Shown here piece by piece: positions 1 to 10,475 of a stretch of DNA of 64,000 bases. The translations under genes and the position numbers were made by a program. Below the pieces are notes generated by a model that had not been told where the DNA came from, did not search any database, and was given only the letters and a program-made list of their open reading frames with translations. Source of the stretch: Wolfiporia cocos (lineage: Eukaryota; Basidiomycota; Agaricomycetes; Polyporales; Phaeolaceae); contig JACCLO010000021.1 of the NCBI GenBank assembly GCA_029448655.1, positions 186,001 through 250,000 of the forward strand, read 5' to 3'. Each line of letters starts with the position of its first letter. The first letter of the stretch is position 1.

Positions 1-1293
1 GGAATAACAGCCTTGCGCTCAACCCGTGACGAGCTTGTGCAATCGCTGAAGTTGAAGTCCTCAGAGTTGGATGCGGAGCGCGACTCCCATTTGGCAGTCG
101 CTGAGGCGCTCAAGATGAGGGACGCAGAACTTGCAGCTGCACGCTCCTCTTATGAAGAGACGACTAGAGAGCTCGCTGTGGCGCAACAAGCACGCATATG
201 GCTGCAAGAGAAGGTTGAATCCGTGTCCGCCGAGCTAGCAACCTTGCAATCGACCTGTGACGAGCTCGCTCAATCGCTCAAGTCAACGTCTTCGGAGTTG
301 GATACTGAGCGCGACTCCCATTTGGGGGTCGCCGAGGCACTCCAGACGAAGGATGCAGAGCTCACAGCCGAGCGTCTCTCGCATCAGGAGACCGCCCGGG
401 CATTGGATGCAGCGAGACTAGCATACAACCAGGTCGAGGATGCGCTGTCAGTCAAGTCTACAGAGCTGGAGACCAAGGAACAGTCTCTGCTCGACGCACT
501 CCGCGCATTGGAGGCGAAAGCCGCCGAGCTCGCAAAGGAGCGTGATGCCCGGGCGCAGATTGCTCAAGCGCACAAGGAGGCCCAAGAGAAACTCCAGCAG
601 CTCGGCGACACATTCCAAGCGGAGTCTGCCGAGCTCGCTGCGGAGCGTACGCGGCGGTTGGAGACCGTCAAAGCGCTCGAAGCTGCACACGCACAAGCCT
701 CGAAGGATGCCGCTGCAAGGGCGAAGGAACTCGATGGCCTGAAGTCTATCCTTGAGAGCACGCATGCCAAGGTCGCCTCACTTAGTGCGGATAAGGAGTA
801 CGCGTCAAAACGCTTACATGAAGTCGAGCTCCGGCTATCAATCGCCAACCAAGAGCGGGAGCAGGTCGAGGTGGAGAAGAAGAGAGTCTCGGACCAGCTC
901 TGGGGACTGAAGACTCGCGTTCACACCTCTGTCGATGCGATCCGACGAGCTGTGAGCGAGATAGAGCTTCTTGCGCAGCGTGCAGCAAGGTCGGGCTCCT
1001 CCTATAATCCTCGCGAGAAGGCGCAACCTGAGGGCACACTGGACGTTGGAGCCATCGTGGCCGGTCTATCTCAGCTAGTTCTCCGCGTCAACAGCGCTAA
1101 AGAGACTATCGCACGTATCCTCACCGACAAGGAGAATCAGACTTCAACGGTTCGCGCGATGCAGTCGCAACTATCGCAGGCACTACGTAGCAAGGAGAAG
1201 GCAGAGCGCGATTGCTCTACAGCGACAGAACAAATCAGGAACCTCGAGCAGCGTCTTCTGGCTGCTAGGAGGTTATCTTCGAAAGGGACGTAG
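1..1293 (+). CDS. 3' part of a coiled-coil protein gene (start outside the window)
   Basis: The frame is open from the first base, so the true start lies upstream. About 430 codons are visible. Up to roughly residue 310 they are heptad-like sequence rich in E, K, A, L and S, predicting one long coiled coil; no catalytic motif is visible. A 77-residue unit is duplicated: a segment starting STRDELVQSLK (residue 3, counting from base 13) recurs from residue 80 as STCDELAQSLK, and both continue into SELD.ERDSHL.VAEAL. The 3' end looks damaged. After the TAG at 1291-1293, coiled-coil-like coding continues in another frame (about 1272-1445), broken only by a TGA at 1314-1316. A 54-nt GT..AG candidate intron (1272-1325) leads into a stop, so splicing does not rescue the end. 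It could be a structural or trafficking protein; the function cannot be named. Confidence 0.75.
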   Translation, partial: GITALRSTRDELVQSLKLKSSELDAERDSHLAVAEALKMRDAELAAARSSYEETTRELAVAQQARIWLQEKVESVSAELATLQSTCDELAQSLKSTSSELDTERDSHLGVAEALQTKDAELTAERLSHQETARALDAARLAYNQVEDALSVKSTELETKEQSLLDALRALEAKAAELAKERDARAQIAQAHKEAQEKLQQLGDTFQAESAELAAERTRRLETVKALEAAHAQASKDAAARAKELDGLKSILESTHAKVASLSADKEYASKRLHEVELRLSIANQEREQVEVEKKRVSDQLWGLKTRVHTSVDAIRRAVSEIELLAQRAARSGSSYNPREKAQPEGTLDVGAIVAGLSQLVLRVNSAKETIARILTDKENQTSTVRAMQSQLSQALRSKEKAERDCSTATEQIRNLEQRLLAARRLSSKGT

Positions 1294-2466
1294 AGGCGGA
1301 GCGCGATGACAGCTGAAAGACTCAGCTAGATGTTCAAGAAGAGCTCCGCGAGAGATTTGACAGTGTGTTCAAGGAGCTTCTAGAGGCTAATCCGAACACT
1401 CCATACGAGAACAACGGGGCGAGAGCGCGCACGTTCGGCTGTAAGTAGCGAATGATAATCCTCAGTACGTGCTCTAGAGAGAGAGAGCAAGACTGTATAT
1501 ATTCTGGCATACCTGTAAATAGCGATCGGAGATCTTTGCAATATGTAGACTACGACTAATACAGTGCACAACATGCAGTGCCTAAGGCATGGCATACCAC
1601 TCACCTTCAGTACGTGCTCGAGAGAGAGCAAGACTGAGAGTACAGAAAACGGGCAGGGCACTATATGCGAGCAGCGGCGAAAGGAGGCTAACGCTGTTAC
1701 GGGAAAGGTAGTTACGGGTACAGTAACGGCAAGGCGGCAGGGTAAACGAGTAATGTAAGGGGCACATCACGCAGCACGGCGCGGCGCGTAAGATAACACG
1801 GGTATAGTCGGACTACGCACGGATTGTGTGCTCCAATATTAATAGTCCGCATTTCCAGGGGATCGTACGTCGCATTGAACAGCAGATGGCACTCACTTCA
1901 CAAAACCAGCCCATTTAGCGCATAGCTCTCAACTACTCCCAATGAAGATAAGTCCTCGATTTGATAGTCCAGTTACAAACAAGGTTCTGTCCTATCCACT
2001 TTATTCGTGAATGGCAGTTAGGTATGCCATTGCGGCTGATATATGCGTGTTATAAACTGGACTGATGTATAGTACGAGCAGAGTCGTCTATCTATCTCGC
2101 ACGAAAGTTCTTTCTGACCTTGGCTTTTTACTACGCTGATTGGTCTGCCCAAGCGAAAAGATCGAATATTGAGAATTGAATTTAATATTGGTATTGAATG
2201 TTTGTATATTGGAGCTTTGAAGCTTCGCTAAGCCCAAGTAGTGTTGTTGGATTGCGTACCGCCCGTACAATAAATTCGTCTCTTTCCCTGGCATCCGGAC
2301 ACTTGTGGAGATCGCGATACAACAGATCATATGTGACATGTTGACGCAGAGCGCAAGCGTACCACGGCCACAATAGCAATGATGTCGTACGCGTGCGGCG
2401 ATAGTATGCAACTCGTATCCCATTTGTGATTACACGAGCGATATTCTAGGCCTCAAATCCTCCAAT
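1294..2466. other. Intergenic stretch, no convincing gene
   Basis: The first 150 bases look like the out-of-frame tail of the coiled-coil gene. A 30-base block (CAGTACGTGCTC followed by an AG run and CAAGACTG) occurs twice, at about 1463-1494 and 1608-1634. On the minus strand, 2182-2379 can be read as a short peptide containing LLYRDLH, loosely like an LYR-motif protein. No start, intron pattern or second exon supports it, so it is not called as a gene. Confidence 0.4.
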
Positions 2467-2844
2467 TCAAGGGTGCACTGACTTCTGCGTCGTGACGGCC
2501 TCCAAGTCCGACTGCTTCGTGACCTTGCTTGCAGCCTCGTCTCCCAGAACTCCATCCCTCTTGGGATCTACAGGTTCCCTCGCACCATCCTCAATCCCTG
2601 GGTGACGGCTCACGCTAGTGTCCCCGTACTCTGGCGGCTGGTTCTGCATACAGCGACATTACTATGCTGATGAGCTAGAGATTGTATTGCGTCGACTTAC
2701 TCGTGGTGGACTCCTCAGATAGTCCTCATGGATGTCGCGCCCCGTTATCTGTGGTCTGTCAACGACCTGGTAAGCTTTCTCGAACTTCTGGTCGTCGGTG
2801 GCGTTCGAGCGCACGTCGGAATAGTCGTTACGAGTGATATCCAT
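2467..2844 (-). CDS. Two-exon gene for a 106-residue hydrophilic protein of unknown function
   Basis: Exon 1 is 2844-2701, exactly 48 codons from an ATG. It is followed by a textbook intron at 2700-2644 (GTAAGT..TGCAG, 57 nt, phase 0). Exon 2 is 2643-2467 and ends in a stop. The joined product of 106 residues is strongly charged and rich in D, R, S and P. It has no signal peptide, membrane segment, cysteine pair or motif I recognise. A TATATATAT run lies about 15 to 30 bases upstream of the ATG (2858-2875), possibly a core promoter. The clean phase-0 join is the main evidence that this is a real gene. Its promoter side faces the hAT-type element that starts 290 bases away. Confidence 0.6.
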
Positions 2845-3136
2845 GATGTCGAATTGAGTAGATATATATATGCGCTATCAAGTAGATGTGCGCGTTCAGT
2901 TCAAAGAATGGGTATGCTGGGACTGCACACCCACTACGCCCTCGAATTTTATACGCATCCGCGCTGGAGATCTGCGTCACGGTGATGTCAGCATCGACGG
3001 CTTCGAAGCCACGCATACTGAAAGAGGAACTTGGGCACACCTCGCATCGGGTAGCTTGCCGAGAGGTGGCATGCTGCCCCCCTCCGGTGCCGTGGAGTAC
3101 GGAGCGAGGTCGCTCCAGCAATTCTGTGGCGTTAAC
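2845..3136. other. Spacer between the small gene and the hAT-type element
   Basis: Contains the TATA-like run next to the minus-strand gene and otherwise no supported feature. The last eight bases (3129-3136, GCGTTAAC) are the left copy of the target duplication of the next element. Confidence 0.5.
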
Positions 3137-4121
3137 TAGTGTTGTGAGGTCCGGTCCGGTCCGGTCTTTTGCATGTTTTGTGGGCAGGACCGAGGACCGG
3201 GACCAGGACCGGACCGCCATGGGCAACGAGGGACCGGACTGAAGACCGGTCCCAAGTAGGACCGCGGTCCTATAGCGGTCCTAGGACCGGTCTGGACCGG
3301 TCCAGGACCGATCAAGTGGTTATTGACTTAACTATAGTTTTATATGTCAGGAAACTGCAACAAAAGTGTACTTACTACTCGAAATATACCAGAACATGGT
3401 AAGTACAGCCCAAAAATTGGCTATGGTGCACTAATTCTTGATTTCTGAAAGTAAAATTGTATACTGAAGTCAACACACAGAAATGACACTGCAGTAACTG
3501 CACACCTCAAGTTGTATCTGATGAGATCATGTGTTGCATTTTTGTATGTGCCACAATGAGTAGCATATAACTACCGCTAAGCAGCGCTCTACCGATAACT
3601 GGGTGATATTGAATGCACCATGCATGTGTACCATAATATGTGAGTGTTAACACTACTGGATGGGAGAATACACAACTGCATGTCAGTCAGCAAAACTAAT
3701 GATAATATGAGGACAACCTGTGTGTGCCAAGCATTGCCCAAGACAATAGCAGTGCTTCATTGTATCATAAATCAGAAGGTTTTTGGTTGTTACTATTCAT
3801 GTCAGCTTCTGTCTGATGTGTTTACCCTAATAGCCAGTGGTATATACATGATGCAGACCCACTCTAGGGGGTCTTAAATACTTTGGTTTTATTGTAAATT
3901 GGTCAGTCATGGTTCCCTACCTTGGAGTAACCACATTATTCTACGTTAAATTCGGGACCGGTCCAGGACCGGTCCTGCAAAATCTGACCACTCAGAAGGA
4001 CCGGGACCAGGACCGTGTCAGGACCAGGACTGGACCGGACCGTTGAATCGGTCCTAGTCAGTCCGGTCCTGGTCCGGTCCTTGGTCTTTAGCGGTCCTTG
4101 AGACCGGACCTCACAACACTA
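3137..4121. mobile_element. Non-autonomous hAT-type DNA transposon (985 bp) with 8-bp target duplication
   Basis: The left end reads TAGTGTTGTGAGGTCCGGTC and the right end is its inverted complement, giving perfect terminal inverted repeats of at least 20 bp. The element is flanked by an exact 8-bp direct repeat GCGTTAAC (3129-3136 and 4122-4129). An 8-bp duplication with TA/CA-starting short inverted repeats is the hallmark of the hAT superfamily. Both subterminal regions (about 3145-3320 and 3955-4115) are packed with GGACCG / CGGTCC motifs in both orientations, as expected for transposase-binding repeats. The AT-rich centre has only short open frames and no transposase remnant, so movement would need a transposase in trans. 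Confidence 0.85.
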
Positions 4122-4129
4122 GCGTTAAC

Positions 4130-6358
4130 GACAGCCTAGTGCGTGACGTCACGCGTCGACTATGCGGACGCGGTCACATGACCGTTCGTCACAAAGCGCT
4201 CTGGCCGCTGCCAGGAGATCTTCTGACAACGACAGTTTGATCTTGGATGCATGCCGCCGGCCATCAAAATGGCGATTTGACATTGGCCCTTGCGTGCAGG
4301 ACTGCCAGGACATGCCATTGTGAGCATATTAGCGTGTACGGATATGCGCCACTGGGTTGACCCGTTTGTACAAACCACTTTCTTTGGGGGAAAGCTAAAG
4401 TAGACCATACAGGGGAAGACGCCCAGAGGTAGGCATCTTCCGTACGCGTTGATGCCCTTGTTCTCTCAGCCCTTTCTGTACATCAAGTAGATTGCGTTCA
4501 ACCCAGCGCAAACGGAGTGCTTTTCAACCCTCAGTCCAAAGCGACACCTGGCACTGACACGCACTCTCTCAGCTCTATCCGGGGATGCCAGGTTTACGGC
4601 GACACCGAGTCGTCATGCACCAGAGGATCATGATGTCGCTGCCATCGAACACGATCTCGCGTTGAACCTCATGGCATTGAGGACATGTATAAAACGCCTG
4701 CGCCCGAGCTGAGTGTCCCGATGCGTCAAGGCGCACAAAGAGCCTGCGCAGGTGCTGCTGAACACGGTGATGCTTCACAGCATGGGCGACATGTTGACGT
4801 GAAGGAGATAAAGGTGTCGGGGTTTCTTTTTGATCGGCTGGAGGATCGTTTTAGGACCGTGGAGAAGGGACGACGCGACGAAGTCGACCGCATTCTCAGT
4901 TCGAAGAACCGCCATTGCCATCATAGCGGAGGTACCAGGGAGAGGACAAAAGGAGTCGTATATCATGACTGCGAAGGCACGGCGCAAGCAAGAAAAGACG
5001 ATGCTAAACTTCAGCAGTCTGTTTGAGGTCGATAGAGCCCGTCTGCTTCATATTGATAATCAATGGCCATTGCTATGAGCGGATGATATGCACGTTTGTA
5101 TGAGCGGAACTATAGCAAGTCAATTTACTTCAATTCATAATGGCTCCGGGCACACTAATACCGAGGACGGTACTTCAGCAGCCTTACTGAGACATGTTTC
5201 TAGCTTTGTGTGTACAATGCTGACAATCAATTTCAAGACGCCCCTGCTCCATAGACCTGGACGCGCGAATTTGAACTCAATCCAGATCTCTTGCAACCCC
5301 TCATCCTAATACCTACGGTGCTTTTCTCTCGACTGCTGCCCGGTGAGAGCAGTTCTGTCTATCACCATGGAACGTGATATCCTGTCCATCTCGCATACCC
5401 GTTGAAGTTCTATGCCCCCACACGTGTCAACCACCGCCACTGTAAAGCCCAGTCCGGCATATTTCCCAACAAAAACATGATGTCTCGCGCTACAAATCAT
5501 TACATAGGTGGCCATGTTATCGCTTCCGGGATACTGCCTTCCGGCACTGACTCTCGCATGCTTTTCGAGATAAGATGCACTCGGTCACAGAGTGCTTATT
5601 TTGCTTGTGTATAACTGGGCACAATCTTTGGTACGCCGTCTAGAGATGCGGCTAGATGTGCAGCTTCCGGGGCACAACTACCAGGTAAGCGGCACGAAAA
5701 GTCATAGTACACAACGATCATGAACATGTTGATACCAATGCTTGAGGTCAATGATTCATGTTCCATCAGAGCCTGCAACGTAAGGTTCAGAGGATGTTGC
5801 TGAGTCTGGGAGGTCAATTTCCGGTCGCGCGAATTGAGCCATTGTAGTAAGATAATCTTCGCCCCTAGTCTTCGAAGCATGCTGTCACATCTGTCAACTG
5901 CTCATTCGGATGTTATGGGCCCGATATAATGGGCTTGATCTTTCATTATATCGATCTTCAAGATCCAGAATCGACCAGACACTCGAGAGAATTTCGGTCT
6001 CATACGGGGAAATGTCGTCTCACGTTCGTTACACGCGCTCTCGGGATATACCATTAGCTACTAGTACTGGGTGAGCTGAGATTCGCGCTTACCGGAATGC
6101 CGGTAGCGCGATTACAGCTTGCAATATAGTCTGAGCAGTTTTAAAGGCGTAGAAATCGTGTACCGGCGCTTTGAGATGAAACGTATCGGTCGCGGTCTGA
6201 TCAGATCAGTCGGCCCAAGCCTCGATCACGATGATCTTAGATTTCTCAAGTAGACTTCACCACATTCACGATGAAACCCCAGCCAGTCTTGTGCATCTGC
6301 TGACTTTCTACTAACTCTGTGACGCGATTAAGCTGATAGCACATTTTGCCTGAACCAG
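4130..6358. other. Stretch with only weak coding evidence
   Basis: Two minus-strand stretches look somewhat protein-like but could not be resolved. At 4990-4575 a frame ending in LLHVNMSPML is followed, in a shifted frame, by a segment with CPQC and a stop at 4575; a 41-nt intron (GTCAAC..TTCAG) could join them. At 5880-5306 there are two short frames, one ending near 5596 and one ending at 5306. None matches a family I recognise. A 10-bp hairpin (CGATATAATG at 5922-5931, CATTATATCG at 5944-5953, 12-nt loop) lies in the promoter-side region of the next gene. Relics or rapidly evolving genes are both possible. Confidence 0.3.
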
Positions 6359-8215
6359 ATGCACCCGGCAAATTTTGCGGCTCAGATATCTGGAGAGGCG
6401 GAGCAAGAAGCGCAAGCTCCAGAGCATCTGAACAGCACAGGGTGTCGTATCGCCATTTCCGAAGGAAAAGGAAGAGGAGTGTTTGGTACCTCTTCCAAGT
6501 ACAGCGTCTTTCACGAAGTTAAGCACTCACTCATCTGTTTTAGCGTCTCGTGTGATTGAAGCGCACACCGTGATCGAGATTAGTCCCGTTCTGCTCTTCT
6601 CGTCGCAGGAATACGAAGAACATGGAAGACACACTGTTCTAGATCATTATACGTTCAAGTGGAGAGATGGTAGGATGGTGCTTGCTCTCGGTCTTGGTGA
6701 GTGTCAATAAACAGCCAGAATCTTATGCTCTAAAATCGGAAACAGGATCTTTATTTAATCACTCGCAGACACCCAATGTCTCGTATACATTGGATGTCGG
6801 CACAGAGTCCATCAGATATACTGCAACGCGTCGCATTGACAAAGATGAAGAATTATGTATCTTCTACGGCCACAATCTATGGTTCGATCCGATAGACGCC
6901 GGAACGTCGACAGCATCAGAGGAGCCGGATGACGGCTGGGGAGGCCTATCTATACTCGGTAATGAGACCAACATACTAGAGGAGCAATTGCGCTCGTTCA
7001 AGGGCGGAAATCTTGACGATGTCATCTCGGAGGATGACTTACCGTTCACGAGAATCAGACTCACATCCGATGACGAAGAAGATGAATTCCATGCAGTCCG
7101 CACGGGTGGGTCATTATATACACTGTAATTGTTTTGACATAAATCTCCACTAGAACATGCGTGGGTTGTGGATATTCCGGACGCCCGACAAACAACTGTC
7201 ATGCTCAGGTGCGAGCTGAACAATGATGGCTTGTTTCTGTCTCTCAGGAGACTTATTCAGATGGCTTAAGCAAAGTGGGCTGGAGACACCATCTATGGCT
7301 CACTTGAAGCGTATTCGTAGGCAAGGCGACAAGATGACCATCCTCCTCGCGTACACTCGCGACTGCCCAGACCTGCCGACACTGCCGCCTGACATTGACC
7401 TCCCTCACCCATATGTAATTGCGGTTCCGTGCTCCGCCGCTCTCACTTTGATGTCGCTTGCACATAAGAATACGTATTGGCCTACTGTCTATGCACCCAG
7501 GCGCAAGAACGAGACAGAGGAGTGGCCTACAGGCAAAGTCATGTGGGCCTACGAGGCTATGATTCGGGTGATGAAAGCAGCACAGCAGGCTCAGCAGATG
7601 GGCGAGGTGAGCAGATGAGATTCACTCGACAGATTGGTTGACGCATACGAATACATCCAGTTGCCAACAGCGACTTACGTCCCTATCCCGTACGACGAGG
7701 AGACAAGAATCGCAACACGGCTGACAGAACCCATTTTCGCGCATGATACACGGCAGTCGCAGGCGCATCCTCTCCGCCACGCTATCCTGAACGTCGTACG
7801 CACAATCGCAGACCTACGCGCATCTCCGAAAAACACTGAGAACTCGGCTGTACCCGCCACCACGTCCAGTGAAACACAGGCTGTTGCTGCCCTTTCGTCA
7901 CTTCCAATTCCAATAGAGAACGATGCCGATGCTCATAACGTTTCTCTACGCAACGGCGCTCATTACCTGCTAACCTCCCTCACTCTATTCGTGACGCACG
8001 AGCCATGTGTTATGTGTAGCATGGCTCTCTTGCACTCTCGTGTGAAGGAGATATTTTATCTAGTCCCGATGAACAGTACTGGCGGATGCGGGGGCGTTGC
8101 GTGCGTGCCGAAATTGCATGGCGTGAACCATCGCTTTGGAATAGGTAGATGGAAAGATGGGGAGAGGATAGCAAGAGAGTATGGTATCGGGTTGGACTCC
8201 TCAATGGATGTATGA
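6359..8215 (+). CDS. SET-domain / TAD3 fusion protein (tRNA adenosine-34 deaminase subunit)
   Basis: Six exons (6359-6485, 6544-6696, 6746-7105, 7154-7208, 7261-7606, 7661-8215) with GT..AG introns of 48 to 58 nt join without any frame conflict into 531 residues. Residues about 38-145 are a SET domain: GRGVF, then GSLFNHSQTPN and EELCIFYG, the NHS..PN and Y motifs of the cofactor pocket. After an acidic linker, residues about 215-531 are TAD3-like. They include HLKRIRRQ, HPLRHAI (383-389; the HAE glutamate is replaced by Ile, as expected of the non-catalytic subunit where the family has Val) and HEPCVMCSMAL with zinc cysteines near 463 and 466. TAD3 pairs with TAD2 to convert A34 to inosine in tRNA anticodons. 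The SET half may be a protein methyltransferase; its substrate is unknown. The start is the first in-frame ATG before GRGVF; an upstream exon cannot be excluded. Confidence 0.85.
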
Positions 8216-8274
8216 ATGATACATCGTTTGTCTTACACACGGTACGAGATGTTCTACCTATGATCTTGTCCATC

Positions 8275-8714
8275 CTAGAATTGAGGCAGTGGCACCAATG
8301 TGGTATCTCCATGCCTGAATGTACGCACGCCTGTCCTGATAATTCGTAGTCGGCTCGGGCAGTTCGGATCCGGACATGCTACCTCCGCATCGGTGGACAT
8401 CCAGTCATTCGGCGAGGTTACTCGTTGCTTTGCTGCCAACAGAGGCAGCACAGCCCCTGAAGCGATGCATCAAAGTCAATGCTTGTGTAGATACCACCAT
8501 ACTGATACACAGCCACCATTCTAAGGTTTTTCTACATACCTAGCGAATAAATTGAGATGCCTTGGTTTGGCGGCAGCTTGAGCATCTCGCCCTCGAGAAT
8601 GAAGTAATCACCATCTTTGGCCCCACACAGAATACGTTGTCCCTTTGGGCAGATGACCTCCACACGAAGATCATACAGCTGGAATGAGTCGTCTGCACCA
8701 AGCTCTGTTTTCAT
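8275..8714 (-). CDS. TIGR04076-like small protein, two exons
   Basis: Exon 1 is 8714-8540, the intron 8539-8457 (GTATGT..TTCAG, 83 nt, phase 1), and exon 2 is 8456-8275, giving 118 residues. The N-terminal part contains YDLRVEVICPKGQRILCGAK and a LEGEM.KLPPNQGISIYSL block. After the intron come AVLPLLAAKQR, NDWMSTDAE and a CPDPNCPSRL cysteine pair. From memory this pattern is the fungal/bacterial TIGR04076 family, whose biochemical role is not established. The gene lies tail to tail with the SET-TAD3 gene, 59 bases apart. The ATG at 8714 is the first in-frame one; it is plausible but not independently supported. Confidence 0.75.
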
Positions 8715-8977
8715 GACTTGCGGCGAATGCTAGGCGGCCAGGACTAATCATGTCAGTATATACATGTAGTATAGTGAACGTACGTAATCTCTAGATGCGA
8801 GGTACAAGCTTGGATCTGGTTAGTATGAGAACGGCGTTCAGTATTGCAAGAGATTACTTCGGAGTGTCCCGATCTTGGCGTGATAAGCTCAAAGCTTATT
8901 AATCAAGATCGATCATAACGATCAGTCACGCAGTCACACATGCCGTTATATCTGTGCTGATCCAAACTCAGCGATAG
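8715..8977. other. Spacer with a nested hairpin
   Basis: No coding. A double palindrome lies at 8870-8911: outer arms CGATCTTG / CAAGATCG and inner arms ATAAGCT / AGCTTAT (8883-8889 and 8893-8899). It lies just before the point where retroelement sequence begins and could be a relic of a small inverted-repeat element. Confidence 0.4.
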
Positions 8978-10102
8978 TACGAGTATAAGACTTCTTGTTT
9001 GTACAACAAGGTCGAGCTGAAGAGCTTCGACAGTAAGTACATGAGTTTATATACTACGCTAGGTTTTGGGGGTCAAGTCCATCCCAGATGTCACCGCTAC
9101 TATCTATGCTATAGTATCAAATGTTTGATATGTATGGAGTGATATATCTGAAATGATAGATAGAAATGAAGATGGCGGTTGAACGCCATCTATCAGCTAC
9201 GGGATGATAAAGATGAAACGGTGGCAGAGTTGGATCTGCCAAAAGTGAAACGCACCCTACATGCTAGTACAACTGGGGATGCGCCCAGTAGAGTCACGAG
9301 TAGCCAGGGGGTTGGTTGCACAACAAGTCCCTGTATCGTATTCGCCCAGTGGTGAGTTCTGTTGACATTTGAAAATCAAAATAACCGTAACATCAGCCCC
9401 TCTCTAGGCATTCGTCGGCCTCGACGGATTCTCCAAGCCCCCTCCTTCAGAGGGCCTCGGCGTCCTGCTCGTTGTAAATGTCGCCATTCCCGCTAAGGGA
9501 CGGGGTCGTAGGAGTTCGCCATACAAAGTGTTGGCGGCATTCATTCTGTCGATGACCTGGTTGATTGAGCCCACAAGTTCGGCAAATATAGTCGGGGCAG
9601 TCGAGGACCCAGTGGTTAGCGGAACCACATTGTCGACAAGGCTGTTCGGGTGAGGGCCTCGCTGGTACCCGTAGGGAAGGGATATCGCAGAGGCATTCGT
9701 TGTGTCGGTACCTCCAGTGGTGCGCGGCTCGGTGAAGGTTCCGCGCGGCCCATGTGGGTAGGGAGGCGGTGTCTCGTTCATGCTCCCACGCACCTCGCTC
9801 AAACTCCTCGTAATGCTCTGCACCAAAGGAGATCGTCGAACAGGCGGTGTGCTATTTGCTCTTCGCTGTTGCACTGGGGTAGCCCGAGGGCTCGTTGGGC
9901 GTGCAGATGGTTCACGTCTCCCGTCGCTTCCCATACCAGGAATACGCAGCGTCGCGTTTCTAACTCCTGTTCGGCGGGCTCTCTGAGTCTCGGTAGGCAG
10001 TGGAAATAATACTCGATTGCGTTCCATAAAATTAAACGGCCTTGCAATTCGGCATCGTTCGTTGGCTGTGAAAAAGCGGGTGGGCCGTGGTACATATTCG
10101 GG
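8978..10102 (-). mobile_element. Gypsy family B fragment (B1): truncated 3' LTR plus end of the coding region
   Basis: Bases 8978-9392 match the last about 415 bases (plus-strand order) of the 708-bp family B LTR and end ..ATAACCGTAACA. About 290 bases of the LTR are missing at 8978. Immediately upstream on the element's strand is a purine-rich tract (complement of CAGCCCCTCTCTAG). Bases 9404-10102 are homologous to the last 0.7 kb of the coding region of B2 at 61.4-62.2 kb. Compared with B2, B1 lacks four bases (CGGG) near 9810, which breaks the zinc-knuckle frame. The fragment stops where A1 begins at 10103. Confidence 0.8.
9404..10102 (-). pseudogene. Broken 3' reading frame of gypsy B1 (zinc-knuckle protein remnant)
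   Basis: Homologous to the downstream reading frame of B2. The two copies differ by about 28 substitutions over the stretch matching 61495-61831. By my count 22 of these fall on third positions of the frame that encodes the CCHC knuckle, so that frame was under protein-level constraint before B1 decayed. In B1 the frame is interrupted by the four-base deletion and by truncation at 10102. An unrelated open frame now runs across the deletion. Confidence 0.6.
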
Positions 10103-10475
10103 TGACACAAGCAACAACTCAAGCAACTACTCAGGGGAATATGACTCGCGTGAAAGCGTATTCCTGATCTGAGGCTACTCAAGGCGTATAAGGCCAAGAC
10201 GAGTCTGGGGTGCTACCCTGCTCGTCGGCCAGTATATATGCTATTCTACTGTTTGTACATTGTTTGGCTACTGTACAGTTATTACGTAAGCTGAGAGTCC
10301 GATACTATGGTAAACCCTATAATGGGTGTAGGTACACGGCACAGAGTGTCCGGGGGGCTGACAGCACGTGATAGGGTGTTCGGGGTCTTGCACGTGACTG
10401 CTTAGGCGCGCGCTTAGATAAGATAAGGGTTCAGGCTCTAGTCACTAGCTAGGCGAAAGAAATCGGCTTGTGACA
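10103..10475 (-). repeat. 3' LTR of A1
   Basis: 373 bp; in element orientation it begins TGTCACAAGCCGATTT and ends GCTTGTGTCA. The gag-pol stop codon (10438-10440) lies inside it, 35 to 38 bases from its start. Confidence 0.85.

Noticed and set aside
1272..1325. A 54-nt intron repairing the end of the coiled-coil gene
   Set aside because: Splicing it gives an immediate TAG; phase does not fit the downstream coiled-coil frame.
2182..2379. An LYR-motif mitochondrial protein on the minus strand
   Set aside because: Only a weak LLYRDL resemblance; no start, second exon or conserved arginine pattern could be established.
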